Notes: a model not told the origin generated them from the letters alone. Positions 17,205 to 26,019 are shown, counted from the first letter of the stretch. The stretch: 64,000 nucleotides of DNA from Brevundimonas fontaquae (GCF_017086445.1 NZ_CP070968.1:62001-126000); one strand, 5' to 3'. Made by a program: numbers and translations.

Positions 17205-18722
17205 ATGCGCGTTTTTGGTAAGCCTCGGGACGACGGCAAGCTTGTCGAGTTGCAAGCCATGCTGGCCGCGGTGGATCGGTCTCAGGCGGTGATCCAGTTC
17301 GATCTGGATGGGACGATCCGCGAGGCGAACCAGAACTTCCTGTCGGTCATCGGCTATGAGCTTGGCGAGATCGTGGGGCGCCATCACCGGATGTTCGTCG
17401 ATCCGGCGGAGGCGCAGAGCCCTGCCTATGCCGAGTTCTGGCGCCGGTTGAACGCCGGCGAGTTCGTCGCCGACAAGTTCGTGCGCTACGGCAAGGGCGG
17501 CAAGCGCGTCGTGATCGAGGCGAGCTACAACCCGATCCTCGACAAGGACGGCCGCCCCTACAAGGTGGTCAAGTTCGCCATGGACGTGACTGCGGTGGAG
17601 CAGGAGCGCGAACGTCGCGCCGAGATCGAGCGCGAGGCCGCCCAGGTCCAGGCCGCCGTCGTCGCGGGCACGGCCAAGGGCCTGTCGGCCATGGCGGCGG
17701 GCGACCTTTCCTATCGCATCCAGGATGAGTTCCCCGGCGACTACGCCGTCCTGCGCGACAACTTCAACCAGGCCATGGGCGCTCTGGACGAGGCGGTCCG
17801 GGTGATCGGCACGAACGCCGGATCGATGCAGTCGGGCGCACAGGAGATCAGCAGCGCCGCCGAGGACCTGTCGCGCCGCACCGAACAACAGGCCGCCAGC
17901 CTGGAGGAAACCGCCGCCGCGCTGGACCAGATCACCGCGACGGTGCGCAAGACCGCCGAGAACGCCCAGGCGGCGGACGGCGTGGTCACCCAGGGCCGCA
18001 GCCAAGCCGAAACCGGCGGCGTGGTCGTGCAGAAGGCCGTCGCCGCCATGGGCGAGATCGAGCGTTCGTCGGATCAGATCAGCCAGATCATCGGCGTCAT
18101 CGACGAGATCGCCTTCCAGACCAACCTCCTGGCCCTGAACGCCGGGGTCGAGGCCGCGCGTGCGGGCGAGGCCGGTCGCGGGTTCGCCGTCGTCGCCTCG
18201 GAAGTGCGCGCCCTGGCCCAGCGTTCGGCGGACTCGGCCAAGGAGATCAAGACGCTGATCTCGGCCAGCTCCAGCCAGGTCAAGGACGGGGTGGTTCTGG
18301 TGCGCCAGTCGGGCGAGGCCCTGGCGGGCATTGCGGGGCGGATCGAGGAGATCACCACCCTGATGAGCGAGATCCGCGCCTCGACCCAGGAGCAGGCGGT
18401 GGGTCTGGCCGAGGTCAACACCGCCGTGAACCAGATGGATCAGGTCACCCAGCAGAACGCGGCCATGGTCGAACAGTCGACCGCCGCCAGCCTGAGCCTG
18501 AGCCGCGAGGCTGCCGAACTGGCCGATCTGGTCGGTCGCTTCGAGACCAGCCAGGTCGCCGCCAAGGCCCCCACGCCGATCCGTCAGCCCGCCGTCCAGC
18601 AGATGAAGGCGCGCGTCGAAAGCTTCGCCCGCGCCCACGCCGCCCCCGCCCGCGCCCGCATGGCCGCAGGCGGCGGACAGGCCGCCATCGCCGCCGTCCA
18701 ATCCGACTGGGAGGAGTTCTGA
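17205..18722 (+). CDS. Soluble PAS-containing methyl-accepting chemotaxis protein
   Basis: Cytoplasmic chemoreceptor of 505 residues without membrane segments. A PAS domain (about 15-125, LDGTIREANQNFLSVIGY) probably senses redox or a ligand through a cofactor. A short HAMP-like stretch follows (about 150-200), then the coiled-coil signalling domain whose hairpin tip reads EIAFQTNLLALNAGVEAARAGE-like and is near-canonical. The C-terminus is Ala/Pro-rich and shows no CheR/CheB tethering pentapeptide. GGGAGG lies 12 bases before the ATG. The cheW gene overlaps its stop by 1 base (TGATG), so receptor and coupling protein are made together. Confidence 0.94.
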   Translation: MRVFGKPRDDGKLVELQAMLAAVDRSQAVIQFDLDGTIREANQNFLSVIGYELGEIVGRHHRMFVDPAEAQSPAYAEFWRRLNAGEFVADKFVRYGKGGKRVVIEASYNPILDKDGRPYKVVKFAMDVTAVEQERERRAEIEREAAQVQAAVVAGTAKGLSAMAAGDLSYRIQDEFPGDYAVLRDNFNQAMGALDEAVRVIGTNAGSMQSGAQEISSAAEDLSRRTEQQAASLEETAAALDQITATVRKTAENAQAADGVVTQGRSQAETGGVVVQKAVAAMGEIERSSDQISQIIGVIDEIAFQTNLLALNAGVEAARAGEAGRGFAVVASEVRALAQRSADSAKEIKTLISASSSQVKDGVVLVRQSGEALAGIAGRIEEITTLMSEIRASTQEQAVGLAEVNTAVNQMDQVTQQNAAMVEQSTAASLSLSREAAELADLVGRFETSQVAAKAPTPIRQPAVQQMKARVESFARAHAAPARARMAAGGGQAAIAAVQSDWEEF

Positions 18723-19174
18723 TGACGAACCAAGCCCTCGGCAAGAGAGAGCTGGTCGGTTTCCGCGTCGGGGACCAGGCCTTCTGCATCGACATCACCT
18801 CGGTGCTGGAGATCCGGGGCTGGACGGCGACCACGCCTCTGCCCGGCGCGCCGAACTATATGAAGGGCGTGGTCAATCTGCGCGGGACGGTGCTGCCGAT
18901 CATCGACCTCGCGGTCAGGCTGGGCCTGCCCACGACCGAGCCATCCGCGCGCCACGCCATCGTCGTCGTCCGTTGCGGCGAACGCACCGTCGGCCTTCTT
19001 GTCGAAGGCGTGTCCGACATCATGCAACTGGACGACGCGGCGCGGCAGGATCCGCCGAACATGGGCGATGGTCAGGGCGCCGGCGTGGTGTCGGGCGTCT
19101 TCGCCGTCGACAGCGCGCTGATCAGCTTGCTGGATCTGGACAACCTCCTGCCGCCGGTGAGAGAGGCGGCCTAG
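18722..19174 (+). CDS. cheW: Chemotaxis coupling protein CheW
   Basis: A 150-residue adaptor that joins chemoreceptors to the CheA kinase. The two beta-barrel lobes show ELVGFRVGDQAFCIDITSVLEI and the conserved NLRGTVLPIIDL block. Translationally coupled to the upstream soluble receptor; no cheA, cheY or cheR is present in the window, so this pair must plug into an array encoded elsewhere. Confidence 0.95.
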   Translation: MTNQALGKRELVGFRVGDQAFCIDITSVLEIRGWTATTPLPGAPNYMKGVVNLRGTVLPIIDLAVRLGLPTTEPSARHAIVVVRCGERTVGLLVEGVSDIMQLDDAARQDPPNMGDGQGAGVVSGVFAVDSALISLLDLDNLLPPVREAA

Positions 19175-20043
19175 GCCTCAAGCCGCGCCATGACAGCCTC
19201 GGCGAAGCCCGCGCCGTTCGCGGGGTCGTGGTCCAGATAGAAGTCCGGTTCGATCAGTTCGGCCTCCATCAGCACCCATCGGCCGGCGTGGTCGCGGGCC
19301 ATGTCGATGCGGGCGTAGAGCAGCGGTTCGTCGATGGCGGCCAGCACCTGCTCAGCCAAGGCCATCGCCGCCGCGTCCGGCGTGACGGCCCTATACAAGC
19401 CGCCGAACTGGACCTGGATGCGGAAGTCGCCGGGAACCGGCCGTTTATTGACCGCATGGCTGAACCGGCCGCCGAAGAACAGCAGCGAGGTTTCGCCCTC
19501 GGTCTCGATCGACTTCAGATAGGGTTGGATCATCGCCGCGCCCTCGGGCGCACCGCTCAACACTTCGCCTGGCGTCAGGCGCAAGGTGCGGAACGCACCG
19601 GCCGACACCGTCGGTTTGACGATCAGCACCGGCGCGCCCGTGTCGGCGAAGGCGGCGTCCACCTGGTCCTGGGTCACGCGGTCGGTCCAGCGTGTCGGCG
19701 GGATCGGCACGCCCTTGTCCGCTAGCCGCGCCAAATAGGTCTTGTCGGAGTTCCAGCGCAGCACATCGGCCGGATTGGCGACCGCCAGGCCGGCTTCGCT
19801 CCACGTCGCGCACGCCTTCAGCCATCGCCCATGATCGCGATGATAGCCCCAGGCGATGACCGGCAGGATCAGGTCATAGGCCGCCAGGCCCGACGCGTCC
19901 TCGACATGATCGGTCCAGGGCGTGGCCGTGGCCGTCGCGCCTGTGCTCTCCAGCGTCGCCTTCAACCGTTCCAGCACCTCGGGCCAGCGGCCGACGTAGG
20001 ATTTGTCGGCAGGGTCTGGGGTCAGGACGGCGATCTGGGTCAT
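19171..20043 (-). CDS. ATP-grasp domain protein
   Basis: A 290-residue ATP-grasp ligase-like protein. It shows an N-terminal pre-ATP-grasp fold (IAVLTPDP), the ATP-binding segment VLIVKPTVSAGAF, the acidic pair EGETSLLFFGG and the metal-binding VLMEAELIEPDFYL. This matches the family containing prokaryotic glutathione-synthetase-like and cycloserine-pathway (DcsG-like) enzymes, which activate a carboxylate with ATP to form an amide or ester. The acceptor is unknown. It converges on cheW (4-bp overlap of stops) and diverges from the PfkB kinase gene across a conspicuous palindrome. Confidence 0.85.
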   Translation of the reverse strand: MTQIAVLTPDPADKSYVGRWPEVLERLKATLESTGATATATPWTDHVEDASGLAAYDLILPVIAWGYHRDHGRWLKACATWSEAGLAVANPADVLRWNSDKTYLARLADKGVPIPPTRWTDRVTQDQVDAAFADTGAPVLIVKPTVSAGAFRTLRLTPGEVLSGAPEGAAMIQPYLKSIETEGETSLLFFGGRFSHAVNKRPVPGDFRIQVQFGGLYRAVTPDAAAMALAEQVLAAIDEPLLYARIDMARDHAGRWVLMEAELIEPDFYLDHDPANGAGFAEAVMARLEA

Positions 20044-20071
20044 GCGGTCCTCATACCGAAGCGACGCGGAG

Positions 20072-20093
20072 CATATAAGGGCTTCCTTATATG
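20072..20093. promoter_or_regulatory. Perfect 9-bp inverted repeat in divergent promoter region
   Basis: CATATAAGG and CCTTATATG are separated by 4 bases (GCTT) in the 92-bp gap between the ATP-grasp and PfkB-kinase genes. It is markedly AT-rich against the local background and lacks a T-run, so an operator or symmetrical promoter element is more likely than a terminator. The cognate regulator is unknown. Confidence 0.5.
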
Positions 20094-20135
20094 ATTTCGG
20101 GTGACGTGCGGGCGTTGACCGGCTAAGGCGCGACG

Positions 20136-21152
20136 ATGACCCAGAACACCGCCCAATATGATGTCTGCGCCGTCGGCAACGCCATCGTCGATGTCCTCAG
20201 CCCCTGCGACGCCGCCTTCCTGACGGCCCAGGATCTGGCGCCCAACTCCATGCAACTGGTCGACGCCGAACGCAGCGCCGCCCTGTATGACGCCATGGCG
20301 CCGGGCGTGGAGGCCTCGGGCGGTTCTGCCGGCAATACCGTGGCGGGCGTCGGCTCGTTCGGCGGTCGCGCGGCCTATATCGGCAAGGTCGCCGACGATA
20401 CGCTGGGCCAGGTCTTCACCCACGACATCCGCGCCGCCGGCGTTCACTTCGACACGCCTGTCCTGACGGGCGGGGCGGACCAGGGCTACGGCACCGGCCG
20501 TTGCCTGATCAACGTCCTGTCGGACGGCGCGCGCACCATGGCGACCTTCCTTGGCGCCGCGAACCAGCTTTATGCCGACGACATCGACGAGACCCTGATC
20601 GGCGCCAGCGAGATCGTTTATCTGGAAGGCTATCTGTTCGATCCGGCGCCCGCCCGCGCCGCCTTCCAACGCGCCGCAGCCGCCGCGCACAAGGCCGGCC
20701 GCAAGGTGGCCATCACCCTGTCGGACACCTTCGTCGTCGCGCGCTGGCGCGCCGAACTGCTGGATTTCATCACCCAGTCCGCCGACATCGTTCTGGCTAA
20801 CGAAGCCGAACTGGGCGCCCTGTTCGAAACTGAAGACTTCGACGCCGCCGCTGCGATGCTGGCCGCCATCGTCGAGGTCGCCGCCGTCACGCGTGGCGAG
20901 CATGGCTCGGTCGTGATCAAGGGCGACCAGCGCGTCGTCGTCGCCGCCTATCCGGTCGCCAAGGTGATTGACACCACCGGCGCCGGCGACCAGTACGCCG
21001 CTGGCTTCCTGCTGGGCCTCGCGCGCGGCCTGACGCTCGAAGAGGCCGGCAAGCTGGGCTCGCTAGCGGCGTCCGAAGTCATCGCCCACTGGGGCCCGCG
21101 CCCGATGGTGAAGCTGGTCGACCTGGCCAAGGAGAATGGGCTGAAGCTGTAA
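20136..21152 (+). CDS. PfkB-family carbohydrate/nucleoside kinase (adenosine kinase-like)
   Basis: Phosphorylates a sugar or nucleoside, most like bacterial adenosine kinase. The 338-residue protein has the ribokinase fold with N-terminal DVCAVGNAIVDV, the substrate region GGSAGNTVAGVGSFGG and the catalytic DTTGAGDQYAAGF with anion hole and base Asp. Length fits the family. A hairpin immediately after the stop probably terminates transcription. Confidence 0.9.
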   Translation: MTQNTAQYDVCAVGNAIVDVLSPCDAAFLTAQDLAPNSMQLVDAERSAALYDAMAPGVEASGGSAGNTVAGVGSFGGRAAYIGKVADDTLGQVFTHDIRAAGVHFDTPVLTGGADQGYGTGRCLINVLSDGARTMATFLGAANQLYADDIDETLIGASEIVYLEGYLFDPAPARAAFQRAAAAAHKAGRKVAITLSDTFVVARWRAELLDFITQSADIVLANEAELGALFETEDFDAAAAMLAAIVEVAAVTRGEHGSVVIKGDQRVVVAAYPVAKVIDTTGAGDQYAAGFLLGLARGLTLEEAGKLGSLAASEVIAHWGPRPMVKLVDLAKENGLKL

Positions 21153-21161
21153 GACCCAGTG

Positions 21162-21189
21162 TCCCCTCCCCACAAAGTGGGGAGGGGGA
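21162..21189. repeat. GC-rich hairpin, short member of the CCTCCCC repeat family
   Basis: CCCCTCCCCAC and GTGGGGAGGGG pair perfectly (11 bp) around AAA. It lies between two convergent genes and probably acts as a bidirectional transcription end. The arm sequence recurs in the large element at 25548-25695, so the two look like members of one dispersed repeat family. Confidence 0.7.
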
Positions 21190-21197
21190 CCACGGCG

Positions 21198-22319
21198 TCA
21201 GCTCTTCCACCTCAGCGTCGTCGGCTGGATCGGGTTCACGAACGCGCGGTCCTCAGCGCGGCTCTTGGCCCATTCGCGCTTCAACTGCTGATACCATTTG
21301 GCCTGTTTGTCGGCGTCGTCGATCCAGATCAGGGCGGGGTCGTAGCGCAGGCCTTCGTTCTGAAGGTTCACCATGCCGCCGTCCTGTTTCAGGAAGGCCA
21401 CCACCCCCATACGCAGGAAGGGCTTGGCCAGGCCGAACACCCAGTGGTCGGACCAGAAGATCTGGGTGATCCGCGTCTTCGTGTCGGTGATCGGCGTCAG
21501 GCAGGTCAGGGCCAGGACCTGTTTTTCGCCGACCTGAATGTGCTCCCAACGGAAGCCGGGCAGGCGGAAGGTGATCTCGGTCGCGGGCGCGCCGCCCAGG
21601 ATCTTGTAAAGCCGGCTGTTCGACGAGGGCGCATGGCGCACCATGGCCCAGCCGAACGCGGTCGGGGCGAAGGCCTTGGATTTCTCGTGCATCGAATGTT
21701 CGGACCGCCACCACCATTGCTGGTGGACGTAGGGGCCGTGGGCGGGGTCCATCAGGCCGACGACGGCGTGGTCGATGTGGCTGTCGAAATCCATCGCCTC
21801 GACCAGCTTGGCCTCGCCGCCGACCACGCCGGGGAAGACCGGCGGCTCGTGGTCCGGCTCCATCGGATTGCGGGCGTCCGACGCCATCCAGACGAAGACG
21901 ATCCCCTGGCTCTCCCGCACCGGATAGGACGGCACGCGGATGCGGTTCGCCTCGAACGCCTGATCCTCGACCAGCGAAGGAATGGCGGCGCAGACGCCGT
22001 CGGGCCGGAAGCGCCAGCCATGATAGGGGCATTCGACCGTCTCGCCCTCGCCGGGCTTCTCGACCAGCTTGCCGGCCGACAGGGGCGCAGCGCGGTGGGG
22101 ACAGATGTCGCGCATCGCATAGATCTGACCCGCGCGGGTGCGGCCGATCAGCACCGGCTCGCCCATGATCTCGCAGCGTTTCAGACTGGCCGGGGCGACG
22201 TCGCGGCCCAGGGCGACGAAATACCAGGCGTCGGTGACGAACCCCTTGCCGAACGGCTGCGCGCCCGCCTTGGACGGGGCGGATTCGGCTTGGGGTGTTG
22301 GCACAGGAGCGGCGGTCAT
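21198..22319 (-). CDS. Rieske-type ring-hydroxylating oxygenase, alpha subunit
   Basis: Non-haem iron oxygenase of 373 residues. The Rieske 2Fe-2S ligands are ICPHRAAPL (C-X-H) and CPYHGW (C-X2-H) with normal spacing. The C-terminal catalytic domain contains the mononuclear iron region near DSHIDHAVVGLMDPAHGPYVH. It resembles VanA/DdmC-like demethylases, which accept electrons from a separate reductase; none is encoded nearby. Substrate unknown, probably an aromatic or sterol-like compound. Confidence 0.9.
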   Translation of the reverse strand: MTAAPVPTPQAESAPSKAGAQPFGKGFVTDAWYFVALGRDVAPASLKRCEIMGEPVLIGRTRAGQIYAMRDICPHRAAPLSAGKLVEKPGEGETVECPYHGWRFRPDGVCAAIPSLVEDQAFEANRIRVPSYPVRESQGIVFVWMASDARNPMEPDHEPPVFPGVVGGEAKLVEAMDFDSHIDHAVVGLMDPAHGPYVHQQWWWRSEHSMHEKSKAFAPTAFGWAMVRHAPSSNSRLYKILGGAPATEITFRLPGFRWEHIQVGEKQVLALTCLTPITDTKTRITQIFWSDHWVFGLAKPFLRMGVVAFLKQDGGMVNLQNEGLRYDPALIWIDDADKQAKWYQQLKREWAKSRAEDRAFVNPIQPTTLRWKS

Positions 22320-22397
22320 CCACGCTGTTTAACAGCGGCTGACAGACGAGGCCATCATCCGAGCGGACCTCAACAATATGGCTTGTCGTACTACCAA

Positions 22398-22430
22398 TAT
22401 AATATACGAAACATATCTGTTTCATATAGT
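22398..22430 (+). promoter_or_regulatory. AT-rich promoter/operator region of the ParD-like/map pair
   Basis: Contains a TATAAT hexamer (22398-22403) and the inverted repeat GAAAC-N6-GTTTC (22408-22423) flanked by ATAT on both sides, just before the ribosome binding site. The composition contrasts with the surrounding GC-rich DNA. A role as promoter with an overlapping RHH operator is inferred. Confidence 0.4.
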
Positions 22431-22443
22431 CGGGAGGTAGCAG

Positions 22444-22656
22444 GTGGGTATCGTCAACATCGAGGACGAACTGCACGAGCAGCTGCGGCGCGCTGCGAAG
22501 GCGTCCTATCGGTCGATTAACGCTCAGGCGGCGTTCTGGATCAGGATCGGCATGTTGTGTGAGATGCATCCCGGCGTGACGTTCCAGGAACTGGTGGCGC
22601 GCGAGTTGCGGGCGGCGGGCGTCGATGCGTCCGTGCAGACGGGCGCCGCCGCATGA
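22444..22656 (+). CDS. ParD-like ribbon-helix-helix protein
   Basis: A 70-residue protein of the ParD-like antitoxin family. The N-terminal half reads VNIEDELHEQLRRAAKASYRSINAQAAFWI, as in ribbon-helix-helix DNA-binding dimers. The start is a GTG at 22444 supported by GGGAGG 7 bases upstream. The stop overlaps the ATG of map (ATGA), and no toxin gene of the ParE type is nearby. An AT-rich stretch with an imperfect palindrome (GAAAC / GTTTC) just upstream may be its autoregulatory site. It may regulate map expression rather than serve as an antitoxin. Confidence 0.82.
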   Translation: MGIVNIEDELHEQLRRAAKASYRSINAQAAFWIRIGMLCEMHPGVTFQELVARELRAAGVDASVQTGAAA

Positions 22657-23420
22657 TCAAGACGCCGGCCGAGATTGCGCTGATGGCCGAAGCGGGGCGA
22701 CTGCTGGCCTCGGTCTTCACCCATCTGAATGCGATGACGCTGGAGGGGTTGAGCACGCTGGAAATCGACCGACGGGTCGAGGCCTTCATCGTCGACGAGC
22801 TGAAGGCGCGGCCGGCTAGCAAGGGTCAGTACGGCTATGGCTTCGTGCTGAACAGTTCGATCAACCAGGTCGTCTGCCACGGCGTGCCCTCGGCGGACGA
22901 CATCCTGAAGAGCGGCGACATCGTCAATCTGGACATCACGCTGGAGAAGGACAGCTTCATCGCCGATTCCTCCAAGACCTATCTTATCGGATCGGTGGGA
23001 CCGCAGGCCCGGCGGCTGGTGCGCACCACATATGAGGCCCTGTGGAAGGGCATTCAGGCGGTGCGTCCGGGCGCGAAACTGGGCGACATCGGTTTCGCCA
23101 TCGAAAAACACGCCAAGCAGGCCGGTTACTCCGTGGTGCGCGACTATTGCGGGCACGGCATCGGGCGCGGGATGCATGAAGAGCCGCAGGTGCTGCATTT
23201 CGGCAAGGCCGGGACCGGCGTAACCCTGCGCGAAGGCATGACCTTCACCATCGAACCGATGCTGAACCAGGGCGTGCGCACGGTCCTGACCGAGGACGAC
23301 GGCTGGACCGTGGTCACCTCCGACGGAAAACTGTCGGCCCAGTTCGAACATACGGTGGCGGTGACCAAGGACGGCGTGCGGGTCCTGACCCTGAGGCCGG
23401 ACGAGAAGCGGGGCGCATAG
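22653..23420 (+). CDS. map: Type I methionine aminopeptidase
   Basis: Removes the initiator methionine from new proteins. The 255-residue enzyme has all metal ligands: D94 (LDIT), D105, H168 (CGHGIG), E201 (TIEP) and E232 (FEHT), plus substrate histidine H76 (VCHGVPS). It is translationally coupled to the ParD-like gene, an arrangement seen in other proteobacteria for a second map copy; whether it is the only map in this genome cannot be told. Confidence 0.95.
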   Translation: MIKTPAEIALMAEAGRLLASVFTHLNAMTLEGLSTLEIDRRVEAFIVDELKARPASKGQYGYGFVLNSSINQVVCHGVPSADDILKSGDIVNLDITLEKDSFIADSSKTYLIGSVGPQARRLVRTTYEALWKGIQAVRPGAKLGDIGFAIEKHAKQAGYSVVRDYCGHGIGRGMHEEPQVLHFGKAGTGVTLREGMTFTIEPMLNQGVRTVLTEDDGWTVVTSDGKLSAQFEHTVAVTKDGVRVLTLRPDEKRGA

Positions 23421-23508
23421 GCGCGCGAAGGAGAGTTTCCGTCCCTTCATCATTCGCGCCTATATGAAGGCCGACGACCGGCGCGGGCCGGGTGATGCGG
23501 ACGATCCG

Positions 23509-25548
23509 ATGGCTGATGCTCTGTTCCATTCTCCCAAGACCCACGGCTTCGTGCGCGTGGCGGCGGCGACGCCGGTCAGCCATCCGGGCGACCCCAGGGC
23601 GAACGGGCAAGAGCACGTCGCGCTGATCCGTCAGGCGGGCGAGCAGGGCGTGGACCTGATGGTCTTCCCCGAGCTGTCGCTGTCGGCCTATGCGATCGAC
23701 GATCTGCACATGCAGACGGCGCTGCTGGACGAGGTCGAGCGGCAGATCGCCGTGGCAGCCGAGGCGACGGCCGAGGCGAATGTCGTGGCGGTGGTCGGGG
23801 CGCCGATCCGCAACGGCGACGCCCTCTATAACTGCGCCGTGGTGATCGGATCCGGCGAGGTGCTGGGCGTCGTGCCCAAGACCTATCTGCCCAACTACCG
23901 CGAATACTATGAGAAACGCTGGTTCGCGCCGGCGACGGCGCGCGCGGAAGACGTGCTCCGGCTGAACGGCGAGACGGTGGACTTCGCGCCGGGCCTGCTG
24001 TTCGAGGCCGTCAACCGCCCGGGCTTCGTCTTCTCGGTCGAGATCTGCGAGGACTATTGGGCGCCGCTGCCGCCCTCGACGAGGGCCGCGCTGGCGGGCG
24101 CGCGGATCCTGCTGAACCTGTCGGCGTCCAACATCGTCATCGGCAAGGCGGACGAGCGGGCGATGCTGAGCGCCAGCCATTCGGCCCGCACCCTGTCGGC
24201 CTATGTCTTCGCCGCCTCAGGCTGGGGCGAGAGCACCACCGACCTGGCCTGGGACGGGCAGGCGACGATCCACGAGTTGGGGTCGAAGCTGGCGGAAGGC
24301 GAGCGGTTCGCCTTGGACAGCCACCTGACGATCGCAGACCTGGACGTGGACCGGATCGGGCTGGATCGTCTGCGCAACGGCACCTTCGCCGAGTGCGCGA
24401 GAAACGAAGGCGAGCCGGCGACCGTCGTCCCCTTCATGGCGCGCGAGGATCATGAGGCCAGCGAGCTGATCCGGCCGCTGGACCGGTTCCCCTTCGTGCC
24501 GGACGACGCCGGGCGGCTGGATCAGGACTGCTATGAGGCGTTCAATATCCAGGTGCAGGGGCTGATGCGCCGCATGACGGCGACCGGCGCCAAGTCGCTG
24601 GTGATCGGCGTGTCCGGGGGGCTGGATTCGACCCAGGCCCTGCTGGTCGCGTGCCGCGCCTTCGACCGGCTGGATCTGCCGCGGACCAATATCCTGGGCT
24701 TCACCATGCCGGGATTCGCGACCTCGGACGGGACCAAGTCCAATGCCTGGGCCCTGATGACCGCGCTGGGCGTCACGGGCGCCGAGATCGATATCCGCCC
24801 CGCCGCCGAACAGATGTTCAAGGACATCGGCCACCCCTACGCCGAGGGTCAGCCGGTTCACGACATCACCTTCGAGAACGTGCAGGCAGGCCTGAGGACC
24901 GACTATCTGTTCCGGCTGGCGAACCAGCACAGGGCCTTCGTGCTGGGGACCGGCGACCTGTCGGAACTGGCGCTGGGTTGGGCCACCTATGGCGTCGGCG
25001 ACCATATGAGCCACTACAACGTCAACGGCGGGGTGGCGAAGACGTTGATCCGGCACCTGATCCGCTGGGTGGCGGCGGGCGACCTGATCGGCGCGGGCGC
25101 GCGCGACACGCTGCACGCCATCCTGGACACCGAGATTTCGCCCGAGCTGGTGCCGGCCAAGGATGGGGTGATCCAGTCGACGGAAGGGACCGTCGGCCCC
25201 TATGCGCTGAACGATTTCTTCCTGTTCTACATCAGCCGGTTCGGGATGGCGCCGTCCAAGATCGCCTTCCTGGCGCACCAGGCCTGGGGCGATGCAGGCG
25301 CGGGCGAATGGCCGGCGAACACGCCCGAAGACGAGAAAGTCGAATACGACCTAGCGACCATCAAGGGCTGGCTGAGGAAGTTCCTGATCCGCTTCTTCCA
25401 GACCGCCCAGTTCAAGCGCTCGGCCCTGCCGAACGGGCCCAAGGTGGTCACCGGCGGATCGCTGTCGCCGCGCGGCGACTGGCGCGCGCCGTCGGACGGC
25501 AACGCGCGGGTGTGGCTGGATGAACTCGACGCGAACGTGCCGGACTGA
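23509..25548 (+). CDS. nadE: Glutamine-dependent NAD+ synthetase
   Basis: Converts nicotinate adenine dinucleotide to NAD+ with glutamine as nitrogen donor. The two-domain protein (about 679 residues) has an N-terminal nitrilase-type glutaminase with the Glu (VFPELSLSAYA), Lys (VVPKTYLPNYREYY) and Cys (VEICEDYW) triad, and a C-terminal synthetase with the PP-loop VSGGLDST and ATP-binding GTGDLSELALGWATYG. I use the ATG at 23509, where the conserved sequence begins; an ATG at 23464 would add 15 hydrophilic residues. The stop codon lies within the arm of a large palindromic repeat. nadD for the preceding step is at 48.8 kb. Confidence 0.94.
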   Translation: MADALFHSPKTHGFVRVAAATPVSHPGDPRANGQEHVALIRQAGEQGVDLMVFPELSLSAYAIDDLHMQTALLDEVERQIAVAAEATAEANVVAVVGAPIRNGDALYNCAVVIGSGEVLGVVPKTYLPNYREYYEKRWFAPATARAEDVLRLNGETVDFAPGLLFEAVNRPGFVFSVEICEDYWAPLPPSTRAALAGARILLNLSASNIVIGKADERAMLSASHSARTLSAYVFAASGWGESTTDLAWDGQATIHELGSKLAEGERFALDSHLTIADLDVDRIGLDRLRNGTFAECARNEGEPATVVPFMAREDHEASELIRPLDRFPFVPDDAGRLDQDCYEAFNIQVQGLMRRMTATGAKSLVIGVSGGLDSTQALLVACRAFDRLDLPRTNILGFTMPGFATSDGTKSNAWALMTALGVTGAEIDIRPAAEQMFKDIGHPYAEGQPVHDITFENVQAGLRTDYLFRLANQHRAFVLGTGDLSELALGWATYGVGDHMSHYNVNGGVAKTLIRHLIRWVAAGDLIGAGARDTLHAILDTEISPELVPAKDGVIQSTEGTVGPYALNDFFLFYISRFGMAPSKIAFLAHQAWGDAGAGEWPANTPEDEKVEYDLATIKGWLRKFLIRFFQTAQFKRSALPNGPKVVTGGSLSPRGDWRAPSDGNARVWLDELDANVPD

Positions 25549-25695
25549 CTGTCTCCTCCTCATCGCAGATGGGGAGGTGGCTCGGAGCGCAGCGGAGAGA
25601 CGGAGGGGCTCTTGGCTGTGCGGCGTGAAGACCCCCTCCGTCACGGCACTGAAGAAGCGCCGCGCCACCTCCCCGCTTTGCGGGGAGGAGACAGT
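25548..25695. repeat. 148-bp nested palindromic repeat element
   Basis: Three concentric perfect stems: ACTGTCTCCTC (25548-25558) with GAGGAGACAGT (25685-25695), GGGGAGGTGGC (25571-25581) with GCCACCTCCCC (25664-25674), and an inner GACGGAGGGG with CCCCTCCGTC (25633-25642). Small extra hairpins flank them. It starts on the last base of the nadE stop. The architecture is that of a dispersed intergenic palindromic repeat. It could end nadE transcription or form a stable RNA fold. Confidence 0.8.
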
Positions 25696-25753
25696 GTCCA
25701 ATAGCCATATTTTTAGCATGGATATTCGCCCACCGGACGCTAGAAGCTTCGCC

Positions 25754-25978
25754 ATGACCGACGACGTGACCAAAGATTCCAACGGCAACATCCTGGCTGA
25801 CGGCGACAGCGTGACCCTGATCAAGGACCTGAAGGTCAAGGGATCGGGCGGGGTGACGCTGAAGCGCGGGACGCTGGTCAAGAACATCCGTCTGACCGGC
25901 GACACGGACGAGATCGAGGCCAATGTGGAGAAGGTGCGCGGCCTGGTCCTGCGCACCGAGTTCGTGAAGAAGGCCTGA
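25754..25978 (+). CDS. PhnA (YjdM)-like small protein
   Basis: A 74-residue protein matching the C-terminal PhnA domain: DSNGNILADGDSVTLIKDLKVKGS and RGTLVKNIRLTGDTDEIEAN. The N-terminal zinc ribbon found in longer PhnA proteins is absent. The ATG at 25754 is chosen because the preceding open frame is the palindromic repeat. Despite its historical phosphonate name, its role in phosphonate metabolism is not established. Confidence 0.88.
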   Translation: MTDDVTKDSNGNILADGDSVTLIKDLKVKGSGGVTLKRGTLVKNIRLTGDTDEIEANVEKVRGLVLRTEFVKKA

Positions 25979-26019
25979 CCCTCTTCCCTTCGCGCGATGC
26001 AGCCGCCATCTAGCGACCT

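Noticed and set aside
16980..18701. 573-codon minus-strand open frame opposite the chemoreceptor
   Set aside because: Shadow of the chemoreceptor coding sequence; the chemoreceptor has complete PAS and signalling domains.
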